NCBI RefSeq assembly: GCF_014636865.1 | Contig: NZ_BMER01000004.1 | Span: 310,001 to 374,000 of the forward strand | Source: Parapedobacter pyrenivorans | GTDB taxonomy: Bacteria > Bacteroidota > Bacteroidia > Sphingobacteriales > Sphingobacteriaceae | Reading direction: 5' to 3' | Length of the DNA: 64,000 nt | Shown here: piece after piece, positions 1 to 8,506 of the stretch | Layout of the letters: each line of letters starts with the position of its first letter | How positions within the stretch are numbered: the stretch's first letter is position 1 | Program-made: the position numbers and the translations under genes | The notes under the pieces: model-generated | Told to the model about the DNA's origin: nothing | Seen by the model: the letters and a program-made list of their open reading frames with translations, nothing else | Database searches by the model: none

Positions 1-2
1 TC

Positions 3-869
3 CTGTTCCTGCAGGGAGGGGCGAGCACGCAGTTTGCCATGGTTCCGTTGAATCTATTACCGGAAGGTGGTAAGGCCGCCTATTTGGATACGGGAACCTG
101 GGCTAGCAAGGCTATAAAAGAAGCAAAGAAATTGGGTGAAGTGACGGTCGTAGCATCCTCGGCTGATGCCAATTATTCATACATTCCGAAGGTCTATGAG
201 GTTCCGACTGATGCCGCATACTTCCATTACACAACAAACAACACGATCTTTGGAACGGAAGTTTTTGATGTTCCCAAAACGTCCATTCCCTTGGTGTCCG
301 ACATGTCATCAGATATCCTGAGCCGCAAAATAAACGTTGCGGACTATGGGCTTATCTATGCGGGTGCACAAAAAAATATGGGCCCAGCAGGCGCAACCCT
401 GGTCATTGTAAAAGACGAGCTGTTAGGAAAAACAGGTCGCACGCTGCCTACCATCTTTGATTACCAACCGCACATTGCAGCTGGGTCTATGTACAACACG
501 CCTCCCGTGTTTTCGATTTATGTGTCGATGCTTAACCTCCGTTGGTTGAAAAGCAAGGGTGGGGTAGCGGTAATCGAACAGGAAAATATCATTAAGGCGC
601 GCGCGCTTTACGACGAGATCGATCGAAACCCGCTATTCAAAGGCACGGCTGCGCCGGAAGATCGCTCACGCATGAATGTAACATTCGTGACAGAAGACAA
701 AGCTCATGAAGCCGCGTTTTTAGAATTGGCAAAAGAACGTGGTCTTATAGGCTTAAAAGGACATCGTAGTGTTGGTGGATTTAGGGCATCGATTTACAAT
801 GCATTGAGCATTACCGGTGTAAATGCGCTTGTGGATACGATGCAGGAATTCAAAGAAAAAAACAAATAG
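3..869 (+). CDS. serC: Phosphoserine aminotransferase, 3' part (5' end outside window)
   Basis: Converts 3-phosphohydroxypyruvate and glutamate to phosphoserine and 2-oxoglutarate, the second step of serine biosynthesis; PLP-dependent and cytosolic. The reading frame is open from the window edge and the first residues (LFLQGGASTQFAM) are the conserved SerC segment, so the ATG at 39 is internal. The Schiff-base lysine lies in AGAQKNMGP, about residue 124 of the visible fragment. The fragment has 288 residues against about 360 for the family, so roughly 70 N-terminal residues are missing. serA follows 9 bases later and is probably co-transcribed. Identity is confident; only the true start is unseen. 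Confidence 0.96.
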   Translation: MFLQGGASTQFAMVPLNLLPEGGKAAYLDTGTWASKAIKEAKKLGEVTVVASSADANYSYIPKVYEVPTDAAYFHYTTNNTIFGTEVFDVPKTSIPLVSDMSSDILSRKINVADYGLIYAGAQKNMGPAGATLVIVKDELLGKTGRTLPTIFDYQPHIAAGSMYNTPPVFSIYVSMLNLRWLKSKGGVAVIEQENIIKARALYDEIDRNPLFKGTAAPEDRSRMNVTFVTEDKAHEAAFLELAKERGLIGLKGHRSVGGFRASIYNALSITGVNALVDTMQEFKEKNK

Positions 870-878
870 ACGTCAGAC

Positions 879-1826
879 ATGAAGATTTTAGCTAACGACG
901 GAATAGACCCATTGGGTAAACAATTACTTGAAAGCGCCGGATTTACCGTCGATACCACTCATATATCACAAGATGAGCTTTCTGAAAAACTGCAGGCGTA
1001 CGATGCAATCACAGTGCGTAGCGCCACCAAAGTCCGTAAAGAACTAATAGACCGTTGCCCCGGTTTGAAATTGATTGGTAGGGGCGGGGTAGGCATGGAC
1101 AATATTGATGTGGAATATGCCCGCTCCAAAGGTATTGTCGTGGTCAATACGCCGGCGGCGTCTTCGTTGTCCGTGGCAGAACTTGTATTTGCTCATTTAT
1201 TGGGCGGCGTCCGCTTTCTATACGATGCCCAACGCAAGATGCCCATCGAAGGTGACACGAATTTCGGCGGCTTAAAAAAGGCTTACGCCAACGGAATTGA
1301 ATTACGGGGTAAGACACTCGGGATTGTGGGGATTGGGCGGATCGGACGTGAAACCGCAAAAGTAGGCTTGGGCTTAGGTATGGACGTTATTGTGAGTGAT
1401 TTATTTGACGCTCCTACAAGCCTTCCCGTTGAACTTTCCGGCGGTATTACAGTCGATGTACCCATCCAGCAGGTGGAAATTACAGAATTATTGCAGCGTT
1501 CGGACTTCATTTCAATACACGTTCCATTTACAGATAAACCGATCATTGGAAAGGACGAATTTGCCTTATTAAAGACGGGGGTAGGTCTAGTAAACGCGTC
1601 ACGTGGTGGTGTTATCGATGAGTTAGCACTTATCGACGCGCTTAATAGTGGCAAGGTGGCGTTCGCTGGCATTGACGTGTTCGAAAACGAACCCACTCCG
1701 CGTAAGGAACTACTTACCCATCCCAAGGTATCGCTCACACCGCATATCGGTGCAGCTACTGGTGAGGCGCAAGAACGTATTGGAGAGGAACTGGCCAGTT
1801 TGATCATCGAGCATCTAAAGAAATAA
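879..1826 (+). CDS. serA: D-3-phosphoglycerate dehydrogenase, short form
   Basis: NAD-dependent oxidation of 3-phosphoglycerate to 3-phosphohydroxypyruvate, the entry to serine synthesis. The 315-residue protein shows the D-2-hydroxyacid dehydrogenase plan: catalytic domain halves around a Rossmann domain with GIGRIG at residues 151-156, and the catalytic triad Arg242 (ASRGG), Glu271 (ENEP) and His289 (TPHIG). It stops right after the catalytic core and lacks the C-terminal ACT domain of E. coli SerA, so serine feedback through ACT is not expected. It lies 9 bases after serC, and this context argues for phosphoglycerate rather than another hydroxyacid as substrate. Confidence 0.93.
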   Translation: MKILANDGIDPLGKQLLESAGFTVDTTHISQDELSEKLQAYDAITVRSATKVRKELIDRCPGLKLIGRGGVGMDNIDVEYARSKGIVVVNTPAASSLSVAELVFAHLLGGVRFLYDAQRKMPIEGDTNFGGLKKAYANGIELRGKTLGIVGIGRIGRETAKVGLGLGMDVIVSDLFDAPTSLPVELSGGITVDVPIQQVEITELLQRSDFISIHVPFTDKPIIGKDEFALLKTGVGLVNASRGGVIDELALIDALNSGKVAFAGIDVFENEPTPRKELLTHPKVSLTPHIGAATGEAQERIGEELASLIIEHLKK

Positions 1827-1864
1827 ATTCAATACCTTAATTATGGCATGAAGGGCTATTTAGC

Positions 1865-1872
1865 TATCTTTG
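1865..1872 (+). promoter_or_regulatory. Candidate -7 element of the lysC-lysA promoter
   Basis: TATCTTTG fits the Bacteroidota TAnnTTTG -7 element and lies 69 bases before the aspartokinase ATG in the 115-base gap after serA. No clear TTG -33 box is seen at the usual spacing. Confidence 0.5.
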
Positions 1873-1941
1873 TGCCTTAATTTTTAAGTGATTATCCGAC
1901 CAGATCGCGAGTTCGAATAGTCCTAATCCATAATACCATCG

Positions 1942-3255
1942 ATGAAAGTATTAAAATTCGGGGGAACTTCCGTAGGAAGTGCAACACGCATCAAAGCACT
2001 GCTGGATATCATCCAGCCACAGGAACGCCAGATCGTCGTTTTATCTGCTGTAGCAGGTACAACCAATGCATTGGTGGAAATATCCCAAGCGTTCGGGTCT
2101 GGAGATAAAGATAAAGCAGCTGAGCTCATCGGTTTGCTTTATGACAAATATAATGTGTTCATCTCAGAACTGTTTGCTACGGATGAAGGGTATCAGAATG
2201 GTAGGGGTTTAATTGATTATCACTTCAATTTGATCGAGTCTTTTTCGAGTCATTTGTTTACACCCACTGAAGAAAAAATCATCTTGGCCCAAGGGGAATT
2301 GATTTCCACTACGCTCTTCCATTTCCACCTAACCGAGCTTGGTATACGTTCCAAGCTTTTGCCTGCGCTTGACTTCATGAAAATTGATGAAGATAACGAA
2401 CCAAAAATAGATTTCATCCGCGAGCAATTGAATGAATTATTGCTTCAATCCAGTGATCATAACTTCTTCATTACCCAAGGATATATATGTCGAAATGCCT
2501 TCGGCGAAATCGACAACCTCCGTAGGGGTGGGAGCGACTATACCGCGTCGCTCATTGGCGCTGCCATCGGTGCTGACGAAGTTCAGATATGGACAGACAT
2601 CGACGGGATGCACAATAACGATCCTCGTGTAGTAAAGGGTACTGCACCAATTGCTAATCTTAGTTTTGACGAGGCTGCGGAGCTGGCTTATTTCGGCGCC
2701 AAAATATTGCATCCGCAGAGTGTTTTTCCCGCGCAACGCTACAACGTACCGGTACGTATTCTCAATACCATGGAACCCAAGGCACATGGAACACTGATAA
2801 GCAAAGCAGGCGCTACCAAGGGAATTGTGCGCTCTATTGCGGCAAAAGACGGTATTACTGCCATACGTATCCATTCCTCGCGGATGCTGTTGGCATACGG
2901 TTTTTTACGGCGCGTGTTTGAGGTGTTCGAACGTTACAAAACACCGATAGATATGATTACAACCTCCGAGGTGGCCATATCATTGACGATAGATGAAACC
3001 AAATACCTTCCAGAAATTGAGAAGGAACTTTTAGATTTTGGATCGGTGGAGATAGACCGCGACCAAACCATCATATGTGTGGTGGGTGATTTCGGGCCGG
3101 ATACGCATGGTTATGCTTCGCGCGTATTGGATGCTGTAAAGCACATTCCCGTGCGGATGATTTCCTATGGCGGAAGCAATTATAACATTTCCTTGTTGCT
3201 GCAAACGGAAAACAAGGTTGAGGCTTTGCGGTCCTTGCATAACAGACTTTTCTAA
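1942..3255 (+). CDS. lysC: Aspartate kinase
   Basis: Phosphorylates aspartate, the first step towards lysine, threonine and methionine. The 437-residue protein opens with the amino acid kinase signature KFGGTSVG (residues 5-12), carries the RGGSDYTA and WTDIDGM stretches of the kinase domain, and ends in a regulatory region of about 150 residues that fits two ACT domains. It is monofunctional, with no homoserine dehydrogenase part. lysA starts 22 bases downstream, which suggests a role in lysine or diaminopimelate supply and allosteric control by lysine; the effector is inferred from context only. Confidence 0.95.
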   Translation: MKVLKFGGTSVGSATRIKALLDIIQPQERQIVVLSAVAGTTNALVEISQAFGSGDKDKAAELIGLLYDKYNVFISELFATDEGYQNGRGLIDYHFNLIESFSSHLFTPTEEKIILAQGELISTTLFHFHLTELGIRSKLLPALDFMKIDEDNEPKIDFIREQLNELLLQSSDHNFFITQGYICRNAFGEIDNLRRGGSDYTASLIGAAIGADEVQIWTDIDGMHNNDPRVVKGTAPIANLSFDEAAELAYFGAKILHPQSVFPAQRYNVPVRILNTMEPKAHGTLISKAGATKGIVRSIAAKDGITAIRIHSSRMLLAYGFLRRVFEVFERYKTPIDMITTSEVAISLTIDETKYLPEIEKELLDFGSVEIDRDQTIICVVGDFGPDTHGYASRVLDAVKHIPVRMISYGGSNYNISLLLQTENKVEALRSLHNRLF

Positions 3256-3277
3256 AAAAATAAGCGTGTGACCGATT

Positions 3278-4447
3278 ATGTTTAACTCTGGACTCATTAC
3301 CGCTCTTTCCAAGCACGAAACGCCGTTTTACTATTATGATCTCGACCTATTGGCGCAAACATTGGATGCTGCCAAACAAGCTTCGGCGGAATTGGGCTTT
3401 CATGTGCACTATGCCCTTAAGGCTAATTTCAACGAGCGCTTACTGAAACACGTATTGGAGGCTGGCTTCGGTGCGGATTGTGTGAGTGGAAATGAGGTAA
3501 AAAAGGCCATCGACATCGGATTCGATCCCACTAAAATTGTGTTTGCCGGTGTGGGTAAATCAGATAAGGAAATCACATTTGCACTGAGTCAGAATATCTT
3601 TGCTTTTAACGTCGAATCTATTCAGGAGCTGCACATTATTGACCAACTGGCAGCCAATCAGGGCAAAAAAGCGAGTGTAGCCCTTCGTATCAATCCAAAC
3701 GTGGATGCCCAGACCCACCATTATATTACTACCGGTTTGGATGAAAATAAGTTTGGTATTGCACATTGGGAATTGGCGGATGCAATCGAAGCGCTGCGAT
3801 CGTGTCCGCATATCGAGTTGATCGGAATCCATTTCCATATCGGTTCGCAAATAACCGATCTGAATGTATTCAAAAGCTTGTGTGTGAAAGTGAACGAACT
3901 AAATAACTGGTTTGACGAACGTGGTTTCCGTTTAAAAGTTCTCAATGTAGGGGGGGGGTTGGGAGTAGATTATCACGAGCCAGACGCGAGGCCCATCCCA
4001 GATTTCAAGTCATACTTCACGGTTTTTTCTGATTTTCTCGAACGCAAAGCCGGTCAGGAAGTCCATTTTGAGTTAGGCAGGGCATTAGTATCGCAATGCG
4101 GCAGTTTGGTCAGTCGTGTGCTATATGTTAAAAATGGCATCAAGAAAAATTTCCTTATCCTGGATGCCGGAATGACCGAGCTGATGCGCCCGGCACTATA
4201 CCAAGCCTATCATCACATCCAGAAGCTTAGCCCGGTTCCTGCCGGAACGACAAAGGATCAGGTACACTACGATGTCGTTGGCCCTATATGCGAGAGCAGC
4301 GATTGTTTTGGAAAAGAGGTGCAACTTGCACCATCAGAACGTGGGGATCTTATTGCCATACGGACCGCGGGTGCTTACGGTGAGGTGATGGCATCTCACT
4401 ACAACCTTCGCAATGAAATACGCTACGTATATAGCGACCAACTCTAG
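3278..4447 (+). CDS. lysA: Diaminopimelate decarboxylase
   Basis: PLP-dependent decarboxylation of meso-diaminopimelate to lysine. The 389-residue protein has the fold III decarboxylase motifs: PLP lysine Lys48 in HYALKAN, HFHIGSQ at 185-191, the phosphate-binding GGG at 225-227, and CESSD at 338-342 which supplies the active-site cysteine of the partner subunit. It is slightly shorter than the usual 410-420 residues. It follows the aspartokinase by 22 bases and converges on the response regulator gene with only 10 bases between the stops. A run of nine G (3950-3958) codes for the GGG of the PLP site and is a possible slippage site. Confidence 0.95.
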   Translation: MFNSGLITALSKHETPFYYYDLDLLAQTLDAAKQASAELGFHVHYALKANFNERLLKHVLEAGFGADCVSGNEVKKAIDIGFDPTKIVFAGVGKSDKEITFALSQNIFAFNVESIQELHIIDQLAANQGKKASVALRINPNVDAQTHHYITTGLDENKFGIAHWELADAIEALRSCPHIELIGIHFHIGSQITDLNVFKSLCVKVNELNNWFDERGFRLKVLNVGGGLGVDYHEPDARPIPDFKSYFTVFSDFLERKAGQEVHFELGRALVSQCGSLVSRVLYVKNGIKKNFLILDAGMTELMRPALYQAYHHIQKLSPVPAGTTKDQVHYDVVGPICESSDCFGKEVQLAPSERGDLIAIRTAGAYGEVMASHYNLRNEIRYVYSDQL

Positions 4448-4457
4448 GGGTCCGATA

Positions 4458-5078
4458 CTATATACTGATCAAAGCCAGCATTTCCGCAGTATTGCGAACA
4501 CCTAATTTATGCAGGATGTTTTTGCGGTGTGTCATTATGGTATGTATAGATAAAAACAATATATCCGCTATTTCCTGATTGGTGTGGCCGTTACGTACCA
4601 ATCCGATTATTTCCAGTTCGCGCCTTGAAAGTTTAAATTTTTTCAGGAACTTGTCTTCAAAAAGCACGTCGGATTGACCTGGTTTTAAGGTATGGTCGTA
4701 ATCGTACCGGTTTTCGCCATCATATATGGCCTTGATCGTGTCTATGAGGTGTTGGGCGTCCGAGTCTTTATGCAAATAACCATTGATGGCCAATTCCCTG
4801 CATTTCGCGTAAATATTTTCATCTGCATACATGCTTAGCACCACGATTTTGCTAGGCGTTCGATTGTTTTTGAGAATGCGGATCGTATCAGGCCCATTCA
4901 ATACCGGCATATTTAAGTCGATAAGGACTAAATCCACGATATGAGATCGTAGGTATTCGATAAGTTCCTTGCCGTTACCGCAGATTTTGACAACAGCCAA
5001 CTCAGGATCCGACTGCAAAATAGAAGCGATACCTTCGGACATCAGTTTATGGTCATCGGCAATGGCAATAGTTATCAT
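4458..5078 (-). CDS. NarL/LuxR-family response regulator
   Basis: Two-component regulator of 206 residues. The N-terminal receiver has the acidic pair Asp8-Asp9, phosphoacceptor Asp54 in DLVLIDLNMP, switch Ser82 and Lys104 (LHKDSD). The C-terminal 60 residues form a LuxR-type helix-turn-helix, with LSRRELEIIGL and HTNQEIADIL followed by a recognition helix (SIHTIMTHRKNI). It is the last gene of a minus-strand block and lies 23 bases after the histidine kinase gene, so the two should form a pair. Target genes cannot be read from the sequence. Confidence 0.92.
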   Translation of the reverse strand: MITIAIADDHKLMSEGIASILQSDPELAVVKICGNGKELIEYLRSHIVDLVLIDLNMPVLNGPDTIRILKNNRTPSKIVVLSMYADENIYAKCRELAINGYLHKDSDAQHLIDTIKAIYDGENRYDYDHTLKPGQSDVLFEDKFLKKFKLSRRELEIIGLVRNGHTNQEIADILFLSIHTIMTHRKNILHKLGVRNTAEMLALISI

Positions 5079-5101
5079 TGGTTATACACGAAAGAAAATG
5101 G

Positions 5102-5863
5102 TCAATCTTGTGGAATACGCAATTGTATGTGAGTCCCGCCACCATTAGAGGAAGAATCAATCTTAATATTGCCCCGAATAAGATTGACCCGATCGTAAAT
5201 ATTGATGAGCCCCGCTCCAGTGAAGGTGGAATCCGTCTCAAAACCTACGCCATCATCAGCGATTGACAGGATACAACCATCATTTTCCGCTACTAACTTA
5301 ACAAATATATGTTTAGCTTCTGCATGTTTTAGGATATTATTGATGCATTCCTGGAAAATCCGGCTTATCATCAAGCGATTTTGAATGTTCGAGGGCTCAC
5401 AGAAACCGGTGTTTTCAAAAGAAGTCTTTACAAGGCCAGCTTTATGCACCTTATTAAGCTCCTGTTCGATGAAATCACTAAGCGAGTACTGTTCCACGCG
5501 GTTGATATTGAGATCATGAGATAATAAACGAATATCAGTAATCGCTTGATCGATTAGCTGTTTGACATCCGTCTTCGGCTGTGTACCCGGACGGGAGAGG
5601 TAGAGTTTGATTAATGAAAGCACCTGACCAACATTGTCGTGGAGTTCTTGTCCGACGTATTTCAACGTTTCTTCACGTATCTCCACTTTAGCCTTTAATA
5701 CCGCCTGTTCGTATTGAGCAATCAAACGCTGTTGCTCCCTGATTGTCTTTATTTTTCGTTTCTGATAAAATATCACCATAACGAACATAAATACACCAAT
5801 CAATGCGAGTATTAAACTGCCAAAAAGGACAGCAATGACTACTTCGATGTTTGTCGTTCCCAT
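5102..5863 (-). CDS. Sensor histidine kinase, HisKA_3 type with a minimal sensor part
   Basis: A 253-residue kinase. One membrane helix lies at about residues 9-32, a short coiled linker at 33-65, then the HisKA_3 phosphorylation box with His75 in GQELHDNVGQ, and an HATPase_c domain with an N box (ECINNILKHA) and a G box (IADDGVGF). There is no extracytoplasmic sensor domain, only about eight residues before the helix. Input must therefore come from the membrane or from another protein; the seven-helix protein encoded 30 bases upstream is the obvious candidate. The likely partner is the NarL-type regulator that follows. Confidence 0.9.
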   Translation of the reverse strand: MGTTNIEVVIAVLFGSLILALIGVFMFVMVIFYQKRKIKTIREQQRLIAQYEQAVLKAKVEIREETLKYVGQELHDNVGQVLSLIKLYLSRPGTQPKTDVKQLIDQAITDIRLLSHDLNINRVEQYSLSDFIEQELNKVHKAGLVKTSFENTGFCEPSNIQNRLMISRIFQECINNILKHAEAKHIFVKLVAENDGCILSIADDGVGFETDSTFTGAGLINIYDRVNLIRGNIKIDSSSNGGGTHIQLRIPQD

Positions 5864-5893
5864 TTGTTTCGAAATTCATACACGCCAGTAAGG

Positions 5894-6547
5894 CTACCTG
5901 ATTTCGTCGGTTGGCTTATGCAGTAATATACCAGCAATATACATTGAATATAATATGAACGCAAATACACGCAACATCACGGTACCGAAATATTCGTTAT
6001 TGACAACAAAATAGTTCCAAAAAATAATGGTGAGCGTACTACTGAGGTAAAAGAAGAATATTCCAGTTACAATCCAAAACGACGCGTTACGAACCGGATT
6101 GATATCGTATCCGCTATCAGACGTGACGATTTCATGAAAAAACAACAGGCTGTAAATAACCAATGAAATGGACATCGTTGTTCGGGGATAGGTCATCAAG
6201 AATGATATGTCCTGGACAAACAACAGATCAATAAGGAAAAAAAGCAGGTTTAATGCGGTGCCCACAATGATCACTTTTCGCTTGACCGGGTGCCTGACAA
6301 TGCCGTGAAACAATACGCCAAAGCACAACATATTTATTGGGAGTGAGATGTTAAATATAAAATGATTGGACGCATGTTCGGTTAAAACAAACGAGTACAG
6401 GGATGCGATCAACTGATAAAGAAATTGAAATAGCAGAAAATAAGGAAATAATTTCAATACCGGTAATCTAAGGTTATTTCGATTATAAAAACCGATACCT
6501 GCACCTAGAAGGATTAGTCCCAATAAAATCACGGTAACGCTATTCAT
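5894..6547 (-). CDS. Unknown seven-helix membrane protein next to a histidine kinase
   Basis: I do not recognise a named family. The 217 residues are strongly hydrophobic and fit about seven membrane helices (roughly 4-20, 31-52, 66-84, 92-112, 118-137, 157-178 and 188-207) joined by short loops, for example around HPVKRK and SGYDINPVRN. No catalytic motif or signal peptide is seen. The gene lies between the unknown soluble protein (75-base gap) and the short histidine kinase (30-base gap), all on the minus strand. By position it could act as the sensor module for a kinase that lacks its own; that role is inference. Confidence 0.75.
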   Translation of the reverse strand: MNSVTVILLGLILLGAGIGFYNRNNLRLPVLKLFPYFLLFQFLYQLIASLYSFVLTEHASNHFIFNISLPINMLCFGVLFHGIVRHPVKRKVIIVGTALNLLFFLIDLLFVQDISFLMTYPRTTMSISLVIYSLLFFHEIVTSDSGYDINPVRNASFWIVTGIFFFYLSSTLTIIFWNYFVVNNEYFGTVMLRVFAFILYSMYIAGILLHKPTDEIR

Positions 6548-6622
6548 CGCGTACGAATGGAGGAGGTAATATTTTCGCCGGTAGCTAAATCCTTGCTAAA
6601 TAAATGACGTGATAACCGATGA

Positions 6623-7126
6623 TCATAAAAGTTGACCTTTGGAAGAGGGGGGAGGGCATAAGTCTAGTTCATCTGCCGGTAGGCCCGCCCACGACGGGGC
6701 AATGGGCAAGATAACAGGACCGATTTTTCCCTTACTCTTAACGATCGTTGTCTTCATGGGGATATTGAGACAATCCGTGCTGTTTTCCATGGTGGGATTC
6801 TCCGGATCATCCGATTTCGTGGCTACCATTATCGCGGTATGTGCCTTCTTATGATTAGGTTTCTTTAAGTCAAAACCCGGATAATCGTCCGCAATTGCGT
6901 AGTAGAATCGTATTCCATCAGCATTATTTAATTTCATCAGCTCAAGCAACGCTTCTTTGCTCACCCAAAATGAACGGGGCTCCTCCATCGGCTTACCTAA
7001 TTCCTTACTTCTTTTCCTTGCCGCTGGTACTCGCCGCTGCGTGTCGTAAGCTTTGATCATTTGCTGGGCTAGTTCAATCGGGATTAAATTCAACTTACTT
7101 TTCCTTTCGTTGTTTGACTCTTTCAT
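6623..7126 (-). CDS. Unknown soluble protein heading the two-component block
   Basis: A 167-residue protein without signal peptide or membrane helix. It has a basic N-terminal third (residues 1-45), a central segment with WVSKEALLELM and GIRFYYAIADDY that looks like a small mixed alpha/beta core, and a C-terminal tail ending CPPPSSKGQLL. From memory, small Bacteroidota proteins with a similar core (a Ser-Lys-Glu helix followed by a GIRFYYG-like strand) and a Cys-Pro rich tail often lie next to small membrane proteins; this is recall, not a search. It is first in the minus-strand block that continues into the membrane protein, kinase and regulator. Function unknown. Confidence 0.7.
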   Translation of the reverse strand: MKESNNERKSKLNLIPIELAQQMIKAYDTQRRVPAARKRSKELGKPMEEPRSFWVSKEALLELMKLNNADGIRFYYAIADDYPGFDLKKPNHKKAHTAIMVATKSDDPENPTMENSTDCLNIPMKTTIVKSKGKIGPVILPIAPSWAGLPADELDLCPPPSSKGQLL

Positions 7127-7221
7127 AATAAGGATATTTTTTTACAAAAAACTTAGTCCTAGAACATCACAAACCTCGAAAGAAGGAAGGCCAATAGCAA
7201 TACACCAAAATGGGTATTTTC

Positions 7222-7680
7222 CTAGGAATTGCCCCCTTCGAAAACCGCATCAATTCCCCAATTGGCGGAGTCGAGCGACGCCTGTACCGCAAGGCGATCG
7301 CAGCGTTCGTTCTCGGGGTGGCCAGCGTGCCCTTTTACCCATATAAAACGTACATGATGCAGTTTATAAGTATGAAGAAATCGTAACCATAAATCCTTGT
7401 TCTTTTTACCCGCAAATCCCTTCCGTACCCAACCATGTACCCAACCCTTCTCTACAGCATCGATAACATATTTTGAGTCGGAGTAAACGGTTACATGCTG
7501 GTTCGGTTTCCTGAGCGCCTCTAAACCCTTTATAACGGCCATCAATTCCATTCGATTATTAGTGGTCTTCCGGAAGCCTTCGGCTATTTCTTTATAGTGT
7601 GAGCCGGCTCTCAAGATTGCCCCGTAGCCCCCCGGACCGGGGTTGCCACTTGAAGCCCCGTCAGTATACAATTCAATCAT
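7222..7680 (-). CDS. rnhA: Ribonuclease HI
   Basis: Cleaves the RNA strand of RNA-DNA hybrids in the cytosol. The 152 residues match the classical enzyme in length and motifs: metal ligands Asp7 (LYTDGAS), Glu45 (NRMELMAV), Asp68 (YSDSKYV) and Asp128 (ENERCDRLA), plus catalytic His118 in VKGHAGHP. The ATG at 7680 gives the normal N-terminus MIELYTDG; a TTG three codons upstream overlaps the -7 promoter element and is unlikely. The gene is divergent from the sirtuin gene, with 100 bases between the two start codons. Confidence 0.95.
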   Translation of the reverse strand: MIELYTDGASSGNPGPGGYGAILRAGSHYKEIAEGFRKTTNNRMELMAVIKGLEALRKPNQHVTVYSDSKYVIDAVEKGWVHGWVRKGFAGKKNKDLWLRFLHTYKLHHVRFIWVKGHAGHPENERCDRLAVQASLDSANWGIDAVFEGGNS

Positions 7681-7686
7681 CGGCAA

Positions 7687-7694
7687 CAAAGGTA
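7687..7694 (-). promoter_or_regulatory. -7 element of the rnhA promoter
   Basis: TACCTTTG on the minus strand ends only 6 bases before the rnhA ATG. A TTG-like -33 match lies about 24 bases further upstream. Transcription would start at or next to the start codon. Confidence 0.55.
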
Positions 7695-7780
7695 AGCCAT
7701 TCCGGGTTTATTCTTTAGCAAAAACGCTGGAAGATTGCTTATTTTGTTCCTGTGAAACCGCTAAATTTTATTGTTTACGA

Positions 7781-8470
7781 ATGAAACATATCGTTGTATT
7801 TACCGGCGCCGGCATCTCAGCCGAGAGCGGTCTTAAGACATTCAGGGGAGAAGATGGGTTATGGGAAGGTTATCGAATCGAAGATGTGGCCACGCCGGAA
7901 GCATGGAGAGCGAATCCAGAAAGGGTACAGCATTTCTATAATCTGCGCCGAAAATCAGTGCTTGAGGCAGAACCCAATGCGGCGCACCTCGCATTGGTAG
8001 AACTCGAAAAACGATACCAAGTAACGATCATTACGCAAAACATTGATGATTTACATGAAAGGGCAGGATCGAGTAAAGTACTGCACCTGCATGGCCTTAT
8101 TACAAAATCACAATCGAGCATCAATCCGAATTTAGTTTATCCCGTTGCGGGCAGCGAAATATCAATGGGTGAACTTTGTGAATTAGGAAGCCAATTGCGT
8201 CCGCATGTGGTTTGGTTCGGTGAACCCGTCCCCGCAATGACTGAAGCCACGCAGATCTGTCGCCAAGCATCCATCTTCATGGTTATAGGTACCTCGCTGC
8301 AGGTATATCCTGCAGCGGGCCTATTGGACGTGGTGCCATGCGATGCTCAACGGTACGTTGTCGATCCTCGTGCGTCAACGCTGTCGAAGCACCTGGATCT
8401 CATTTGTTTCGACGACCAAGCCAGTGTGGGCGTACCGAGCGTCGTAACCTATTTAATGAACAATATATAA
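7781..8470 (+). CDS. Sirtuin, class III-like NAD-dependent protein deacylase lacking zinc cysteines
   Basis: Removes acyl groups from lysine side chains with NAD; cytosolic. The 229-residue protein starts MKHIVVFTGAG and has the NAD motif GAGISAESGLKTFR (residues 9-22), TQNIDDLH (85-92), catalytic His104 (HLHG) and RPHVVWFGE (140-148). Tyr53 and Arg56 (FYNLRRK) match the YxxR pair that defines class III (SIRT5/CobB-like) enzymes selective for acidic acyl groups such as succinyl. The zinc module normally between His104 and RPHVVWFGE is altered: only one cysteine (Cys133) remains of the usual four. Longer upstream starts would run into rnhA, so the ATG at 7781 is chosen. Confidence 0.9.
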   Translation: MKHIVVFTGAGISAESGLKTFRGEDGLWEGYRIEDVATPEAWRANPERVQHFYNLRRKSVLEAEPNAAHLALVELEKRYQVTIITQNIDDLHERAGSSKVLHLHGLITKSQSSINPNLVYPVAGSEISMGELCELGSQLRPHVVWFGEPVPAMTEATQICRQASIFMVIGTSLQVYPAAGLLDVVPCDAQRYVVDPRASTLSKHLDLICFDDQASVGVPSVVTYLMNNI

Positions 8471-8506
8471 TATTGATTTAATATTGTTTACCTATTATAA
8501 ATCAAT

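Noticed and set aside
7643-7780. Longer sirtuin start at TTG 7643
   Set aside because: It would overlap the start of rnhA on the other strand and adds residues unlike the family; MKHIVVFTGAG is the normal N-terminus.
8472-8506. Terminator between the sirtuin and the 82-residue protein gene
   Set aside because: The 9-bp inverted repeat is AT-only apart from two pairs and has a 17-base loop, so it is too weak to call.
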